Origin: Thiotrichales bacterium
GTDB lineage: Bacteria > Pseudomonadota > Gammaproteobacteria > Thiomicrospirales > Thiomicrospiraceae
Direction of reading: 5' to 3'
Length of the DNA: 52,952 bases
Assembly: GCA_016936535.1 (NCBI GenBank)
Contig: JAFGXP010000009.1
Coordinates: forward strand, 1-52,952
Shown: positions 18,277-25,923 of the stretch, piece after piece
How the letters are laid out: each line of letters begins with the position of its first letter
Position numbering within the stretch: the stretch's first letter is position 1
Program-made: the position numbers and the translations under genes
Notes under the pieces: generated by a model
The model's database searches: none
Seen by the model: only the letters and a program-made list of their open reading frames with translations
Told to the model about the DNA's origin: nothing

Positions 18277-18513
18277 ATGTTTCCAGCCAAATATCAACCG
18301 GTCGTTTTTGCCTTTTTCATGGCGCTATTTATGTCTTTTCTGATGTCTGGGGTAATCAGTCTGATTAATCTCGGGCTAACCGAACATTTCCTCGCAATCT
18401 GGTGGCAGGCTTGGTGGAGCGCTTTTATTGTCGCCTTTCCAGCCGTTCTGGTAGTTGCGCCACTGGTTCGACGCTTAACAGCCAAACTCTTGCGTCCAAC
18501 CGGCACCGTTTGA
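18277..18513 (+). CDS. DUF2798 family small membrane protein
   Basis: A 78-residue protein with two transmembrane helices: residues about 9-31 (VVFAFFMALFMSFLMSGVISLIN) and 44-64 (QAWWSAFIVAFPAVLVVAPLV). The pattern with PxxVxxLVRRLT at the end is that of DUF2798 proteins, whose function is unknown. The start follows AGAGGT. It stands alone between the parS-like element and the chemoreceptor gene. Confidence 0.88.
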   Translation: MFPAKYQPVVFAFFMALFMSFLMSGVISLINLGLTEHFLAIWWQAWWSAFIVAFPAVLVVAPLVRRLTAKLLRPTGTV

Positions 18514-18558
18514 AATTACCAGAGCGCAAGTTGGCATAAGATTCCCTTGCAGAAAGAT

Positions 18559-18585
18559 TTGATTTTTCTGGCAACTGGCCGACAA
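18559..18585 (+). promoter_or_regulatory. Sigma-28-like promoter of the chemoreceptor gene
   Basis: GCCGACAA at 18578-18585 matches seven of eight bases of the FliA -10 consensus GCCGATAA. The 8-mer TTGATTTT lies 11 bp upstream at 18559-18566 and matches the -35 TAAAGTTT at five positions. FliA promoters commonly drive chemoreceptor genes. Confidence 0.4.
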
Positions 18586-18619
18586 TAAAAAACACTGTCC
18601 CTTTTTCGAGAGTAACCTT

Positions 18620-20311
18620 ATGTTTGTTTCTCAAAGCCGCTTTCTTGCTCTACAAAACCTTGCCCTTCAACAACAACAAGCTTTAGACGCATTACACCGT
18701 TCCATGGGCATTATTGAGTTTGACTTGCAAGGCACCATTTTGCACGCCAACCCTAACTTTCTAGCGGTAATCGGCTATGACCTTATCGAAATTCAAGGCC
18801 AGCACCATCGCCTGTTTGTCCCAGCAGAAGAACAGGCCACCCCTGAATACCAGCGATTTTGGCAGCGCTTGCAACAAGGCGATTTTTTCTCGGGGCAATT
18901 CCAACGGCTCGCCAAAGGTGGCAAACGCATTTGGATTGAGGCCACCTACAATCCCATTTTTGATGATAGCGGCCGTCCTTATAAGGTGGTGAAATTTGCC
19001 AGCGACATTACCCAACGGGTAGAAACACAAATCGAAAGCCAGGCCAAGCTGCGGGCAATTGATCAAACCTTTGCGACCATTGAATTCGATCCCAAAGGAA
19101 ATATCCTCACGGCTAATTCCAATTTTTGCAACGTAATGGGCTACAGTGCCGCTGAACTCAAAGGCCAGCATCACCGCTTGTTTGTCGCTGAAGACGAGCG
19201 TAATCGGGCAGAATATCGCGATTTTTGGCAGCAGCTTGCCCAAGGGAAAGAACAAACTGGTCAATTTAAACGACTGGGAAAACAAGGACAGGCCGTGTGG
19301 ATTCAAGCCTCCTACATTCCAATTGCCGCCCCAGGGCAACTGCCCCACAAAGTAATTAAGGTTGCCACCGATATCAGCGCACAAAAAGAGCAGGAATTAA
19401 ACCTGAATCGGATGGTAAGTGAAGCCGGTAACGTGTTACAAGGCATGGCACAAGGTGATTTAACACAAAGTGTGCAAGGCGAATACCTTGGCGGATTAGA
19501 ACGGTTAAAAGCGGATCTTAATGCAGGGGTCGCCAACTTGGCCAATGCACTTGCGGAAATCAACAGTGCCGTCGGCTCGGTTGCCAATTCGGCAGCGGAA
19601 GTCTCGAGTGCCTCAAGCAGCTTATCGCAACGCACTCAAGAAACCGCCCACTCGGTAGAACAAACCCGAAGCCTAATGCAAGAAACCGCTCAACAGGTCC
19701 ATCAAACCCGTAATCAAGTGCAACAGGCCCGAACCGCAACCCAACAGCAGCAAGTACTGATTGATTCTGAAAATCAACTCATGAGCCGTTCTTTAGTGTC
19801 GATGGAAGAGATTAAAAACTCCTCGGAACAGATCACCCACATTGTCAGCCTGATTGACGGCATTGCCTTTCAAACCAATCTTCTCGCATTGAATGCCGCA
19901 GTAGAAGCCGCCCGCGCCGGTGAGCATGGGCGTGGTTTTGCGGTAGTTGCTGGGGAAGTACGCAACCTAGCACAAAAATCGGCCGATGCGGCTAAAGACA
20001 TCAAGAAACTGATCGAGCGCGCTGTAGAGCAATCACAAACTGGGGTAGAGGTCGTCGGTAAACTGGCTGAGAACTTAGAAAAAATTCGGGAAAAATCGAC
20101 CGAGGTTAGCGAAATTGTTGATCTGGTTGGTACCTTGGCCGACCACCAAGCAGACAGTGTGACTCGCATTGGTCGTGAAATTGCCAATATTGATAGCTCA
20201 ACTCAAGAAAATGCAGCCTTTGTTGAACAGACCTCTGCCACGGCAGAAAGTCTTTCCGGACAAGCATCGGACGTATTACAAGTACTAAGACAATTCAAAA
20301 TCGGTCGCTGA
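18620..20311 (+). CDS. Cytoplasmic methyl-accepting chemotaxis protein with two PAS domains
   Basis: Chemoreceptor of 563 residues without transmembrane segments. Two tandem PAS domains (about 25-130 and 145-255) each contain the block FDxxGxILxANxNFxxVxGY and GQHHRLFV, so they look like an internal duplication. A short HAMP-like region (GMAQGDLTQSVQGEYLGGLERL) leads to the signalling domain. The hairpin tip is SLIDGIAFQTNLLALNAAVEAARAGEHGRGFAVVAGEVRNLAQ-type sequence, which contacts CheA and CheW. PAS sensors of this kind usually follow redox state or oxygen through flavin or heme, but the cofactor cannot be told here. No C-terminal CheR pentapeptide is present. Confidence 0.93.
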   Translation: MFVSQSRFLALQNLALQQQQALDALHRSMGIIEFDLQGTILHANPNFLAVIGYDLIEIQGQHHRLFVPAEEQATPEYQRFWQRLQQGDFFSGQFQRLAKGGKRIWIEATYNPIFDDSGRPYKVVKFASDITQRVETQIESQAKLRAIDQTFATIEFDPKGNILTANSNFCNVMGYSAAELKGQHHRLFVAEDERNRAEYRDFWQQLAQGKEQTGQFKRLGKQGQAVWIQASYIPIAAPGQLPHKVIKVATDISAQKEQELNLNRMVSEAGNVLQGMAQGDLTQSVQGEYLGGLERLKADLNAGVANLANALAEINSAVGSVANSAAEVSSASSSLSQRTQETAHSVEQTRSLMQETAQQVHQTRNQVQQARTATQQQQVLIDSENQLMSRSLVSMEEIKNSSEQITHIVSLIDGIAFQTNLLALNAAVEAARAGEHGRGFAVVAGEVRNLAQKSADAAKDIKKLIERAVEQSQTGVEVVGKLAENLEKIREKSTEVSEIVDLVGTLADHQADSVTRIGREIANIDSSTQENAAFVEQTSATAESLSGQASDVLQVLRQFKIGR

Positions 20312-20338
20312 GGGAAATCACGCGGGACCATGCCCCAT

Positions 20339-20362
20339 AAAAAAGGCTGCCAAAAGGCAGCC
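20339..20362 (-). terminator. Intrinsic terminator of the DUF6502-DUF5666-peptide operon
   Basis: On the reverse strand GGCTGCC-TTTT-GGCAGCC is followed by TTTTTT. It lies just past the end of the chemoreceptor gene on the opposite strand. It is the first terminator reached by a leftward transcript through the peptide genes. A second small dyad (AAAGAGTC/GACTCTTT, about 20388-20404) lies upstream of it. Confidence 0.85.
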
Positions 20363-20434
20363 AAGCGAGGATGCTTATCGGCTCGCAAAGAGTCGGACTC
20401 TTTACCTACCAATAAGAGAGTGCAGGGTGAGCAA

Positions 20435-20554
20435 TTAGCGGGCTTCGGGTTGGATGCTCTGGATTTGCGTACCCATGACATCCACTCCAAAACACACCAA
20501 GCATTGATATAAAAACTTAAGCGCCTTGAGATAAACCGCCGCGTCAATAGACAC
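20435..20554 (-). CDS. Possible 39-residue small protein with CxxC
   Basis: An open frame of 39 codons between copy 2 of the CPMPAD peptide and the operon terminator. With a GTG start at 20554 it encodes a partly hydrophobic protein with a Cys-Leu-Val-Cys motif (residues 18-21) and the C-terminus SIQPEAR. The ribosome site before GTG is weak; an internal ATG (20476) has GGAG eight bases upstream but leaves only 13 residues. Codon use looks like neighbouring genes. It could be a real small protein, a leader peptide, or chance. Confidence 0.35.
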   Translation of the reverse strand: MSIDAAVYLKALKFLYQCLVCFGVDVMGTQIQSIQPEAR

Positions 20555-20603
20555 AATTGATTTACCAACTCTGTGCGCCTTAAAAACGACTTAAGTTCGT
20601 TGT

Positions 20604-20732
20604 TTAGCGAATTTGTGCAATCCACTGTTCGGTATAGGTATCTATCTCAAGATCCGCAGGCATTGGACAAGCCAGCGCATTCGCAGATCCAATCAATAAA
20701 CTTCCAATAAAAACATGCTTCAATAGGTTCAT
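20604..20732 (-). CDS. Secreted 42-residue peptide with CPMPAD core (copy 2)
   Basis: ORF of 42 codons with an excellent AGGAGG five bases before ATG. Residues 1-21 form a signal peptide (hydrophobic VFIGSLLIGSANALA), with ALA before Cys22, so signal peptidase I cleavage or lipid attachment is possible. The mature part begins CPMPAD and ends in WIAQIR. It matches copy 1 (15790-15918) in length and at ACPMPAD, Ile30, Thr32-Tyr33, Glu35 and the terminal QIR, whereas the signal peptides differ. It is the third gene of an operon with DUF6502 and DUF5666, 91 bp after the DUF5666 stop codon. Function unknown. Confidence 0.78.
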   Translation of the reverse strand: MNLLKHVFIGSLLIGSANALACPMPADLEIDTYTEQWIAQIR

Positions 20733-20823
20733 GCTGGCCTCCTGATTGGCCGCCACCCTCAGGGGCGGCAATCTTTTTTTAAGGGCACCGCCGGTTTAAA
20801 ACGGTTCGGCTCCCTTAAAGGGA

Positions 20824-22341
20824 CTAATCGTCGTTGTCATCATCGTTGTCATCCGTATCTTCGACCTCAATGCTCAACACATTTCCACTGGCATCGTGCT
20901 CAATTTCAAGGAGCAATTTCGGCTGATTCGCTGTGTTGTATGCCAACAGTTCTTGAAGCGTGCGTGGCCCAAAGCCCTCGTCATTTTCAAATCGAGTGGA
21001 GCTGCTGGTAGTAAAGTTTAAACCTGAAACACGAATCACCTGGTCTGTTGCCCCTTCATAAATACCTTTAAGCTCAGAGCCATTCCCCTGATTGTTGTCG
21101 TCACGATCATTATCATCGTCGTCGTTACGATCAATTTCTAAGGCAAAAATGCCATCGGCGGTTTGATAGCCTTCTACTTCAACTTGCTCGCCCACATTCA
21201 AGCGGCGCTGATTCACACGGTCATCATCATCGTCAAAAGACGTTTCAAACCCAGTAAAAATCGTCACATTATTGCCCGCAACACTCATCACAAAAGAGCC
21301 ATTACCATTGGCATCCAGTGCAACTGATTGCACAGCTCCCTTTAAATCGATTTCACTGCTACGCAATTCAATCTCGGTGGCAATCAAGCGATTATTGGTG
21401 CGGTCATAAAAACCCTCTACCTCAACCCAGACATTGTCGCCAAGCGTAATAAATCCGGACGTCAAGTTAACACCGGACGCATCCACATTTACCCCACGCA
21501 AGTTAAAGGTTTTGTTAGCGCTGTTGAAATTGGTGATATAGCCTTCGATATCAAAATCATCATTATCGACTCGGCCAACAAATAGCGCCTTGGCATCATT
21601 TTCGTCGTCAATTTCTTCGGCGATAAAATTGCCATTCTCGATTCGACCTTCTACCTCAACCGTCTGGCCGTTTTGCAGGCTTCCCAAATCGTCATCGATA
21701 TCGGTCTGCGCACTGTATCGAATGGTTTGGCCATTCAAACTAAAGGTCTGGAGCGAGGAGTTTAAATTGCTAATCACACCTTTGAATTTAAAATCATTCA
21801 GGTCATCATCGCGGTCGTCTTTATCATCAACATAGGTGGCCACCAATTGATTGTTGGCATCGTAATAACCGCTTATTTCAACAATTTGGTTATCTGCCAA
21901 GGTGACAAAACTCAAATCATCGTCGTACTTGGTTCGGGTACGGCTCACCACCACTTGGGTGCCATAAATCGTAAAACGTTTGATATCCGGATCATTTGCA
22001 TCAACGGTTAAACCCGTGATTGGGCCTTGTAAATCATCATCAAATGTAATGCGCGATGCCTTACCGGTTTTGCGGTCAGCGTTAATTTCGCCTTCTACCT
22101 GCACAACCATTCCCACCCGCAAATCTTGTTCACTGGCCACGCGGCCATCAATTTCAAATTGCGTGCTGTTGGTATCATATTTGACACCACCCACCAAAAC
22201 ACTTCCGAATCCACTGATGGTTCCAGTCGACGTAAAGCCCGTGCCGCTGATGCCAGCAATATCACCGCCTCCACCGCCGCAGCCGCTTAGTCCAAGAACT
22301 AAAGAAGTGCTTAATAACGTTAATTTAAATGTCTGTTTCAT
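20824..22341 (-). CDS. DUF5666-repeat lipoprotein
   Basis: A 505-residue exported lipoprotein: signal peptide with lipobox LSGC, then a glycine run. The body is built of at least five related segments with the core VxVEGxxxxxxxxAxxI, for example VEVEGRIENGNFIAEEI and VEVEGYQTADGIFALEI, as expected for repeated DUF5666 domains. It is strikingly rich in Asp and Asn, with runs such as DDDDDR and a C-terminal tail DTDDNDDDNDD; cation binding is possible but not shown. It starts within the last codons of the DUF6502 gene (17-bp overlap), so translation is coupled. AAGGTGAG precedes the ATG. Confidence 0.88.
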   Translation of the reverse strand: MKQTFKLTLLSTSLVLGLSGCGGGGGDIAGISGTGFTSTGTISGFGSVLVGGVKYDTNSTQFEIDGRVASEQDLRVGMVVQVEGEINADRKTGKASRITFDDDLQGPITGLTVDANDPDIKRFTIYGTQVVVSRTRTKYDDDLSFVTLADNQIVEISGYYDANNQLVATYVDDKDDRDDDLNDFKFKGVISNLNSSLQTFSLNGQTIRYSAQTDIDDDLGSLQNGQTVEVEGRIENGNFIAEEIDDENDAKALFVGRVDNDDFDIEGYITNFNSANKTFNLRGVNVDASGVNLTSGFITLGDNVWVEVEGFYDRTNNRLIATEIELRSSEIDLKGAVQSVALDANGNGSFVMSVAGNNVTIFTGFETSFDDDDDRVNQRRLNVGEQVEVEGYQTADGIFALEIDRNDDDDNDRDDNNQGNGSELKGIYEGATDQVIRVSGLNFTTSSSTRFENDEGFGPRTLQELLAYNTANQPKLLLEIEHDASGNVLSIEVEDTDDNDDDNDD

Positions 22342-23173
22342 GGTCGCTCACCTTGGTTTGTAAGGCCTGAGATTCAGGCAGAATGTGTTGATAAAAATAA
22401 ATTCCTAAGCTGACATAACAGCTCTGTTGCGGATCTTGAACTTCATGTTCGATCAGCCAACCATCCAGTGATTCCAATAACGCTTGCGCCTGACTGGCAC
22501 TAATCTGTTTAAAAGCCTCAAGCTGTGCCGCATCTAAATGCTTGGTCGAAACCTTGCGTTGAAAACGTTTGGCAGGCACTTGATCACACAAAATATTGTG
22601 CTCAATAGTACGCAATAGCTCTGAACCATCCTCACCTAAAATCGCCACCATTTCGCTCTGGTCGCGACTGGGTAAATAGGCTACTTTTTGTAAAACCACC
22701 TGCTCACCTTCTACGGCTACGCAATTGGCTTCAATCAGTAAATCCAGCATCGCCTTCACCGTCATATCCCCACTGTAGCTCTTAACTAATTGGGCAAAGC
22801 TCGGCTCCCCTCCATTCAAACTCAGCGGTTGCGGTTTGCCTTTCGCATCCGCAAACGGTGAATGATTGTGCCAAGCACTCAATACACGGGTGGCACGGTT
22901 AAATTTTTGTAAACTTTCTAAGGCTTCTTCCGCGGGTTCTTCCAAAAGGCGTTTCACCTCTTTGCGTGCTAAACCGGTGCGTGCCGCAATTCGGCTGATG
23001 GTGGTTTTTCCTTCCTCTTGTTGGCTTAACGCGTGCGCCTCCTCAACAAAGACCTTGCGTACCATGTTTTCCATGTAAGCACTGGCCACCCCATTACGAA
23101 TCAAAATTCTCACCAAGGGACGGAGCAGTTTTTGCACACTCAAATTCAAAAGCTCTAAGGTTTCGGTTTTCAT
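22325..23173 (-). CDS. DUF6502 family protein
   Basis: A 282-residue soluble protein without signal peptide. The N-terminal third resembles a winged-helix or HTH unit: RPLVRILIRNGVASAYMENMVRKVFVEEA, then TTISRIAARTGLARKEVKRLLEE. It is therefore a candidate DNA-binding protein; the family has no established function. Its overlap with DUF5666 and its strong promoter with a dyad over the -10 suggest autoregulation of the operon, which is an inference. Confidence 0.82.
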   Translation of the reverse strand: MKTETLELLNLSVQKLLRPLVRILIRNGVASAYMENMVRKVFVEEAHALSQQEEGKTTISRIAARTGLARKEVKRLLEEPAEEALESLQKFNRATRVLSAWHNHSPFADAKGKPQPLSLNGGEPSFAQLVKSYSGDMTVKAMLDLLIEANCVAVEGEQVVLQKVAYLPSRDQSEMVAILGEDGSELLRTIEHNILCDQVPAKRFQRKVSTKHLDAAQLEAFKQISASQAQALLESLDGWLIEHEVQDPQQSCYVSLGIYFYQHILPESQALQTKVSDHETDI

Positions 23174-23195
23174 TGGCGTTTTCTCTTCTTGTTGA

Positions 23196-23228
23196 TTGGG
23201 ATTATATTCCCAAAAATAGCCAAGTCAA
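23196..23228 (-). promoter_or_regulatory. Strong sigma-70 promoter with overlapping dyad, DUF6502 operon
   Basis: Reverse-strand TTGACT (23223-23228) and a perfect TATAAT (23201-23206) are 16 bp apart. The inverted repeat TTGGGA-N6-TCCCAA (23196-23213) covers the -10 box. The 12-mer TATTTTTGGGAA occurs here and again upstream of the -35, making a likely pair of operator half-sites. Confidence 0.75.
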
Positions 23229-23687
23229 CAGATTTGGTATTTTTTTCCCAAAAATATCTCCATTCCGTCAAATTTCATCAAAAAACCTAAAAATGACGAA
23301 AAAAGGCTCAAAACTATTTTTTTGTAATGGGGTATACCGGCGAGGAGATACACCTCAAAGCAGACAAAAAGCACACATTCACGATTCAAAGCACCAAACA
23401 CACGAACAATGTCGTCTGTTTAGCGCCGTCAAACCAACCCAGGTCGCAGGTGTTAATGAGATTAAGGCGGATAAAATAAGAGGAAAGCCGATTCGCAGAA
23501 TCAATTTGTGGAAGCTTCGAAGCCTTAATGGGCCTCGTAGTTCAATCAATAAACCATTGAAGTGAAGATGTCCGCGCTTGGCCTAACAGTGCGCTAAGGA
23601 AATCTGGAACAAGTCCTTACAAAACACGCGGAACAGCGGGTAATGAGAGGTTTGAGTTTCAGCAGTCAAGCGACATGAAAACTCAAA
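23229..23687. other. Gene-free stretch between DUF6502 and the patatin gene
   Basis: About 460 bp with no gene I can support. A 130-codon forward frame that starts inside the DUF6502 promoter has no ribosome site and no recognisable domain. Base composition is uneven: T/A-rich to 23330, then mixed, with a short palindrome AAGCTTCGAAGC near 23512 and an imperfect GGGGTATA/TACACCTC pairing near 23332. It could be remains of a lost gene. Confidence 0.4.
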
Positions 23688-24656
23688 TTAGGGTTTTGAT
23701 TGCACAGGCGTTGAGCGAGAAGGCTCATTAAGCCCTTGCACATACTGCAGAATTTCTGGAAGGCGTTGTCGCGTTGCCTGATAACCCGCTTCAATCGCTG
23801 CTTGCCGATTTTCTAAACTCCGTGGGTTTTCGGGTTCAAAATTGGGTTGAATTAAAATATCTGCCGCCTGTTGATCGCTTTGCGTTAAGGCACAACTTTG
23901 CAAACGGGTACTAGCAAACAGAACACCAAATGCATTGGTAGCAGGATAGTTTTGTGCGCCACAATAAATATCAATTGCAATCACCCGCTCAGCGCCCATC
24001 GCTTTCGCAAAACGCACAGGCAAATTATTGAGAACCCCACCATCGACCAAAATCGAATTTGTCGTTAAGGTCGGAATAAAGCTTCCAGGAACACTACTGG
24101 ACATCTTCACCGTTTCGCCCAAAGGTCCAGACGTAATCAATAAGGGCTCGCGACGCTGTAAATCGGTAACGGTAATACCCAAAGGGATTGGCAAAGCCTC
24201 AATGCGTTGAAAACCGGTAGCCTGTTCAACCCAATCCGCTAGGGCTTGGTGCTCTAAAAAACCAAATTTTTGCGGCGAAAAATCCACCAAGTCGCCCCTA
24301 TCCAATGCATTGATTAAGCTTTCGATTTGCGCATAAGACAAACCCGCCGCATAGAGTGCTGCCGCCATGGCACCAACCGAGGTTCCCGTGACCAAATCGG
24401 CACGAACACCGGCTTCATCCAAAGCTTTAATTACCCCAAGATGCACATAACCGCGTACCCCTCCTCCGCCAAACGCAAGCGCCAAGGGCCGCCCTGATAA
24501 ACGTTTATCCACTGGGGATTGCTGAAGTTCAGCCAAGGTTTGCAAGGCCGGCACATAATCCAAGCGCGGAGGTTGACTGCTGCAAGCGGTTAATCCAACT
24601 GTTAGTGCGATAAGGCCCCATCGCCAAGCAACCCTTTTTCTTAACACACCCTGCAT
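23688..24656 (-). CDS. Patatin-like phospholipase lipoprotein (RssA-like)
   Basis: A 322-residue lipoprotein with lipobox LTAC in the signal peptide, so it is probably membrane-attached on the periplasmic side. The patatin domain has the oxyanion-hole run GGGGVRG, the nucleophile serine in GTSVG, and the catalytic aspartate in DGG of LVDGGVLNNLPV. Such Ser-Asp dyad enzymes hydrolyse acyl esters of lipids; the substrate here is unknown. AGGAG precedes the start. It is divergent from selD. Confidence 0.93.
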   Translation of the reverse strand: MQGVLRKRVAWRWGLIALTVGLTACSSQPPRLDYVPALQTLAELQQSPVDKRLSGRPLALAFGGGGVRGYVHLGVIKALDEAGVRADLVTGTSVGAMAAALYAAGLSYAQIESLINALDRGDLVDFSPQKFGFLEHQALADWVEQATGFQRIEALPIPLGITVTDLQRREPLLITSGPLGETVKMSSSVPGSFIPTLTTNSILVDGGVLNNLPVRFAKAMGAERVIAIDIYCGAQNYPATNAFGVLFASTRLQSCALTQSDQQAADILIQPNFEPENPRSLENRQAAIEAGYQATRQRLPEILQYVQGLNEPSRSTPVQSKP

Positions 24657-24824
24657 GACCGACTCCTAAATGGCAAAATCTGACTGAGCGATGAAGCAAT
24701 CCATTGCCAATGCATTGAACTCTCGCACCCAGTGGCCTTAGCCACTAAAATACCAACTTTTCAGCGAACAACATACCGCCTGCCAGCGTTGCCGGCAAAC
24801 CCACTCAATGACAAAAGGATGACA

Positions 24825-25913
24825 ATGGCCATGCTGAACGATTGCTCGAGCGCTTCAATTAAATTAACTGAGTACAGCCATGGCGCTGGGTGCGGCTGTA
24901 AAATATCGCCAAAAATTTTAGACCACATTTTAAAAAGCTCGCTGCCCACTGCGGCTCACCCAGCACTGTTGGTTGGTAACAGCACCAAAGATGATGCCGC
25001 TGCTTACGATTTAGGCAACGGCACCTCGGTTTTAAGTACTACCGACTTCTTTATGCCCATTGTCGATGACCCTTTTACCTTTGGTCAAATCGCTGCCACC
25101 AACGCCATCAGTGACATCTACGCCATGGGCGGAAAACCGCTGATGGCAATTGCGATTTTTGGTTGGCCAATTGATAAATTGCCGCCAGAAGTCGGGCAAC
25201 AAGTCATAGAAGGCGGGCGCGCAACCTGTGAAGCCGCTGGAATTCCTTTGGCCGGAGGCCACTCAATTGATGCACCCGAACCGATTTTTGGTCTGGCGGT
25301 GACCGGTTTAGTCGAAAACCAACACCTCAAGCGCAATGCTTCCGCACAAGCCGACTGTCTGCTTTTTCTGAGCAAACCGATTGGAATTGGCATTTTAACG
25401 ACCGCGCAAAAGCAAAAGAAAATCACGGAAGAACATCTAAAAATGGCCATCACCGCCATGACCACACTCAACCAAGCCGGCAGTGAGTTTGCCAAGTTAG
25501 CTGGGGTTACCGCCTTAACCGATGTTACCGGATTTGGACTGCTTGGCCATCTGATCGAAGTCTGCGAAGGCAGTGGTATCTCTGCCGAATTAACGCTGGC
25601 CAAAGTCCCGCTGCATGAACACGTTCTGGATTACTTAGACCAAGGCTGTACGCCAGGCGGCAGTCATCGCAACTGGGATAGCTATGGCCATAAGGTCACC
25701 GACCTTGCAGGCAAACCGCTGGAGCACACCGCAAAAATGCTACTGTGCGACCCCCAGACTTCTGGTGGTTTGCTGGCTGCGGTACAACCGGATGCGGTCA
25801 ACGATTTTCTGGCCATTGCGGCACAGTTTGGTCTCCAGCTTCAACCGATTGGCCGGACCTGCCAAGCACAAACCGATGGCATCATGGTCCGAGTTGACAC
25901 AACACTACTTTAA
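24825..25913 (+). CDS. selD: Selenide, water dikinase
   Basis: Makes selenophosphate from selenide and ATP for selenocysteine and 2-selenouridine. The catalytic loop is [13 protein letters not shown]; its first cysteine is the position that is Cys17 in E. coli and Sec in some species, so this is the cysteine form. Glycine-rich ATP-binding segments ([17 protein letters not shown]) follow. The open frame extends to 24732, but AAGG six bases before the ATG at 24825 gives the usual start and 362 residues. selU follows after 10 bp, so the pathway supported in this window is tRNA selenation; selA and selB are not seen here. Confidence 0.97.
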   Translation: MAMLNDCSSASIKLTEYSHGAGCGCKISPKILDHILKSSLPTAAHPALLVGNSTKDDAAAYDLGNGTSVLSTTDFFMPIVDDPFTFGQIAATNAISDIYAMGGKPLMAIAIFGWPIDKLPPEVGQQVIEGGRATCEAAGIPLAGGHSIDAPEPIFGLAVTGLVENQHLKRNASAQADCLLFLSKPIGIGILTTAQKQKKITEEHLKMAITAMTTLNQAGSEFAKLAGVTALTDVTGFGLLGHLIEVCEGSGISAELTLAKVPLHEHVLDYLDQGCTPGGSHRNWDSYGHKVTDLAGKPLEHTAKMLLCDPQTSGGLLAAVQPDAVNDFLAIAAQFGLQLQPIGRTCQAQTDGIMVRVDTTLL

Positions 25914-25923
25914 GGATGCACGG

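Noticed and set aside
18527-18552. A sigma-54-like TGGCAT...TTGCAG upstream of the chemoreceptor gene
   Set aside because: The distance between the GG and GC elements is 14 bp instead of 10, so it cannot be a -24/-12 promoter.
20203-20625. A 140-codon reverse frame across the end of the chemoreceptor gene
   Set aside because: It runs through the intrinsic terminator and antisense to the chemoreceptor; the 42- and 39-codon frames beside it fit the signals better.
23173-23565. A 130-codon forward frame upstream of the patatin gene
   Set aside because: It starts inside the DUF6502 promoter without a ribosome site, has no recognisable domain or signal, and its composition changes midway.
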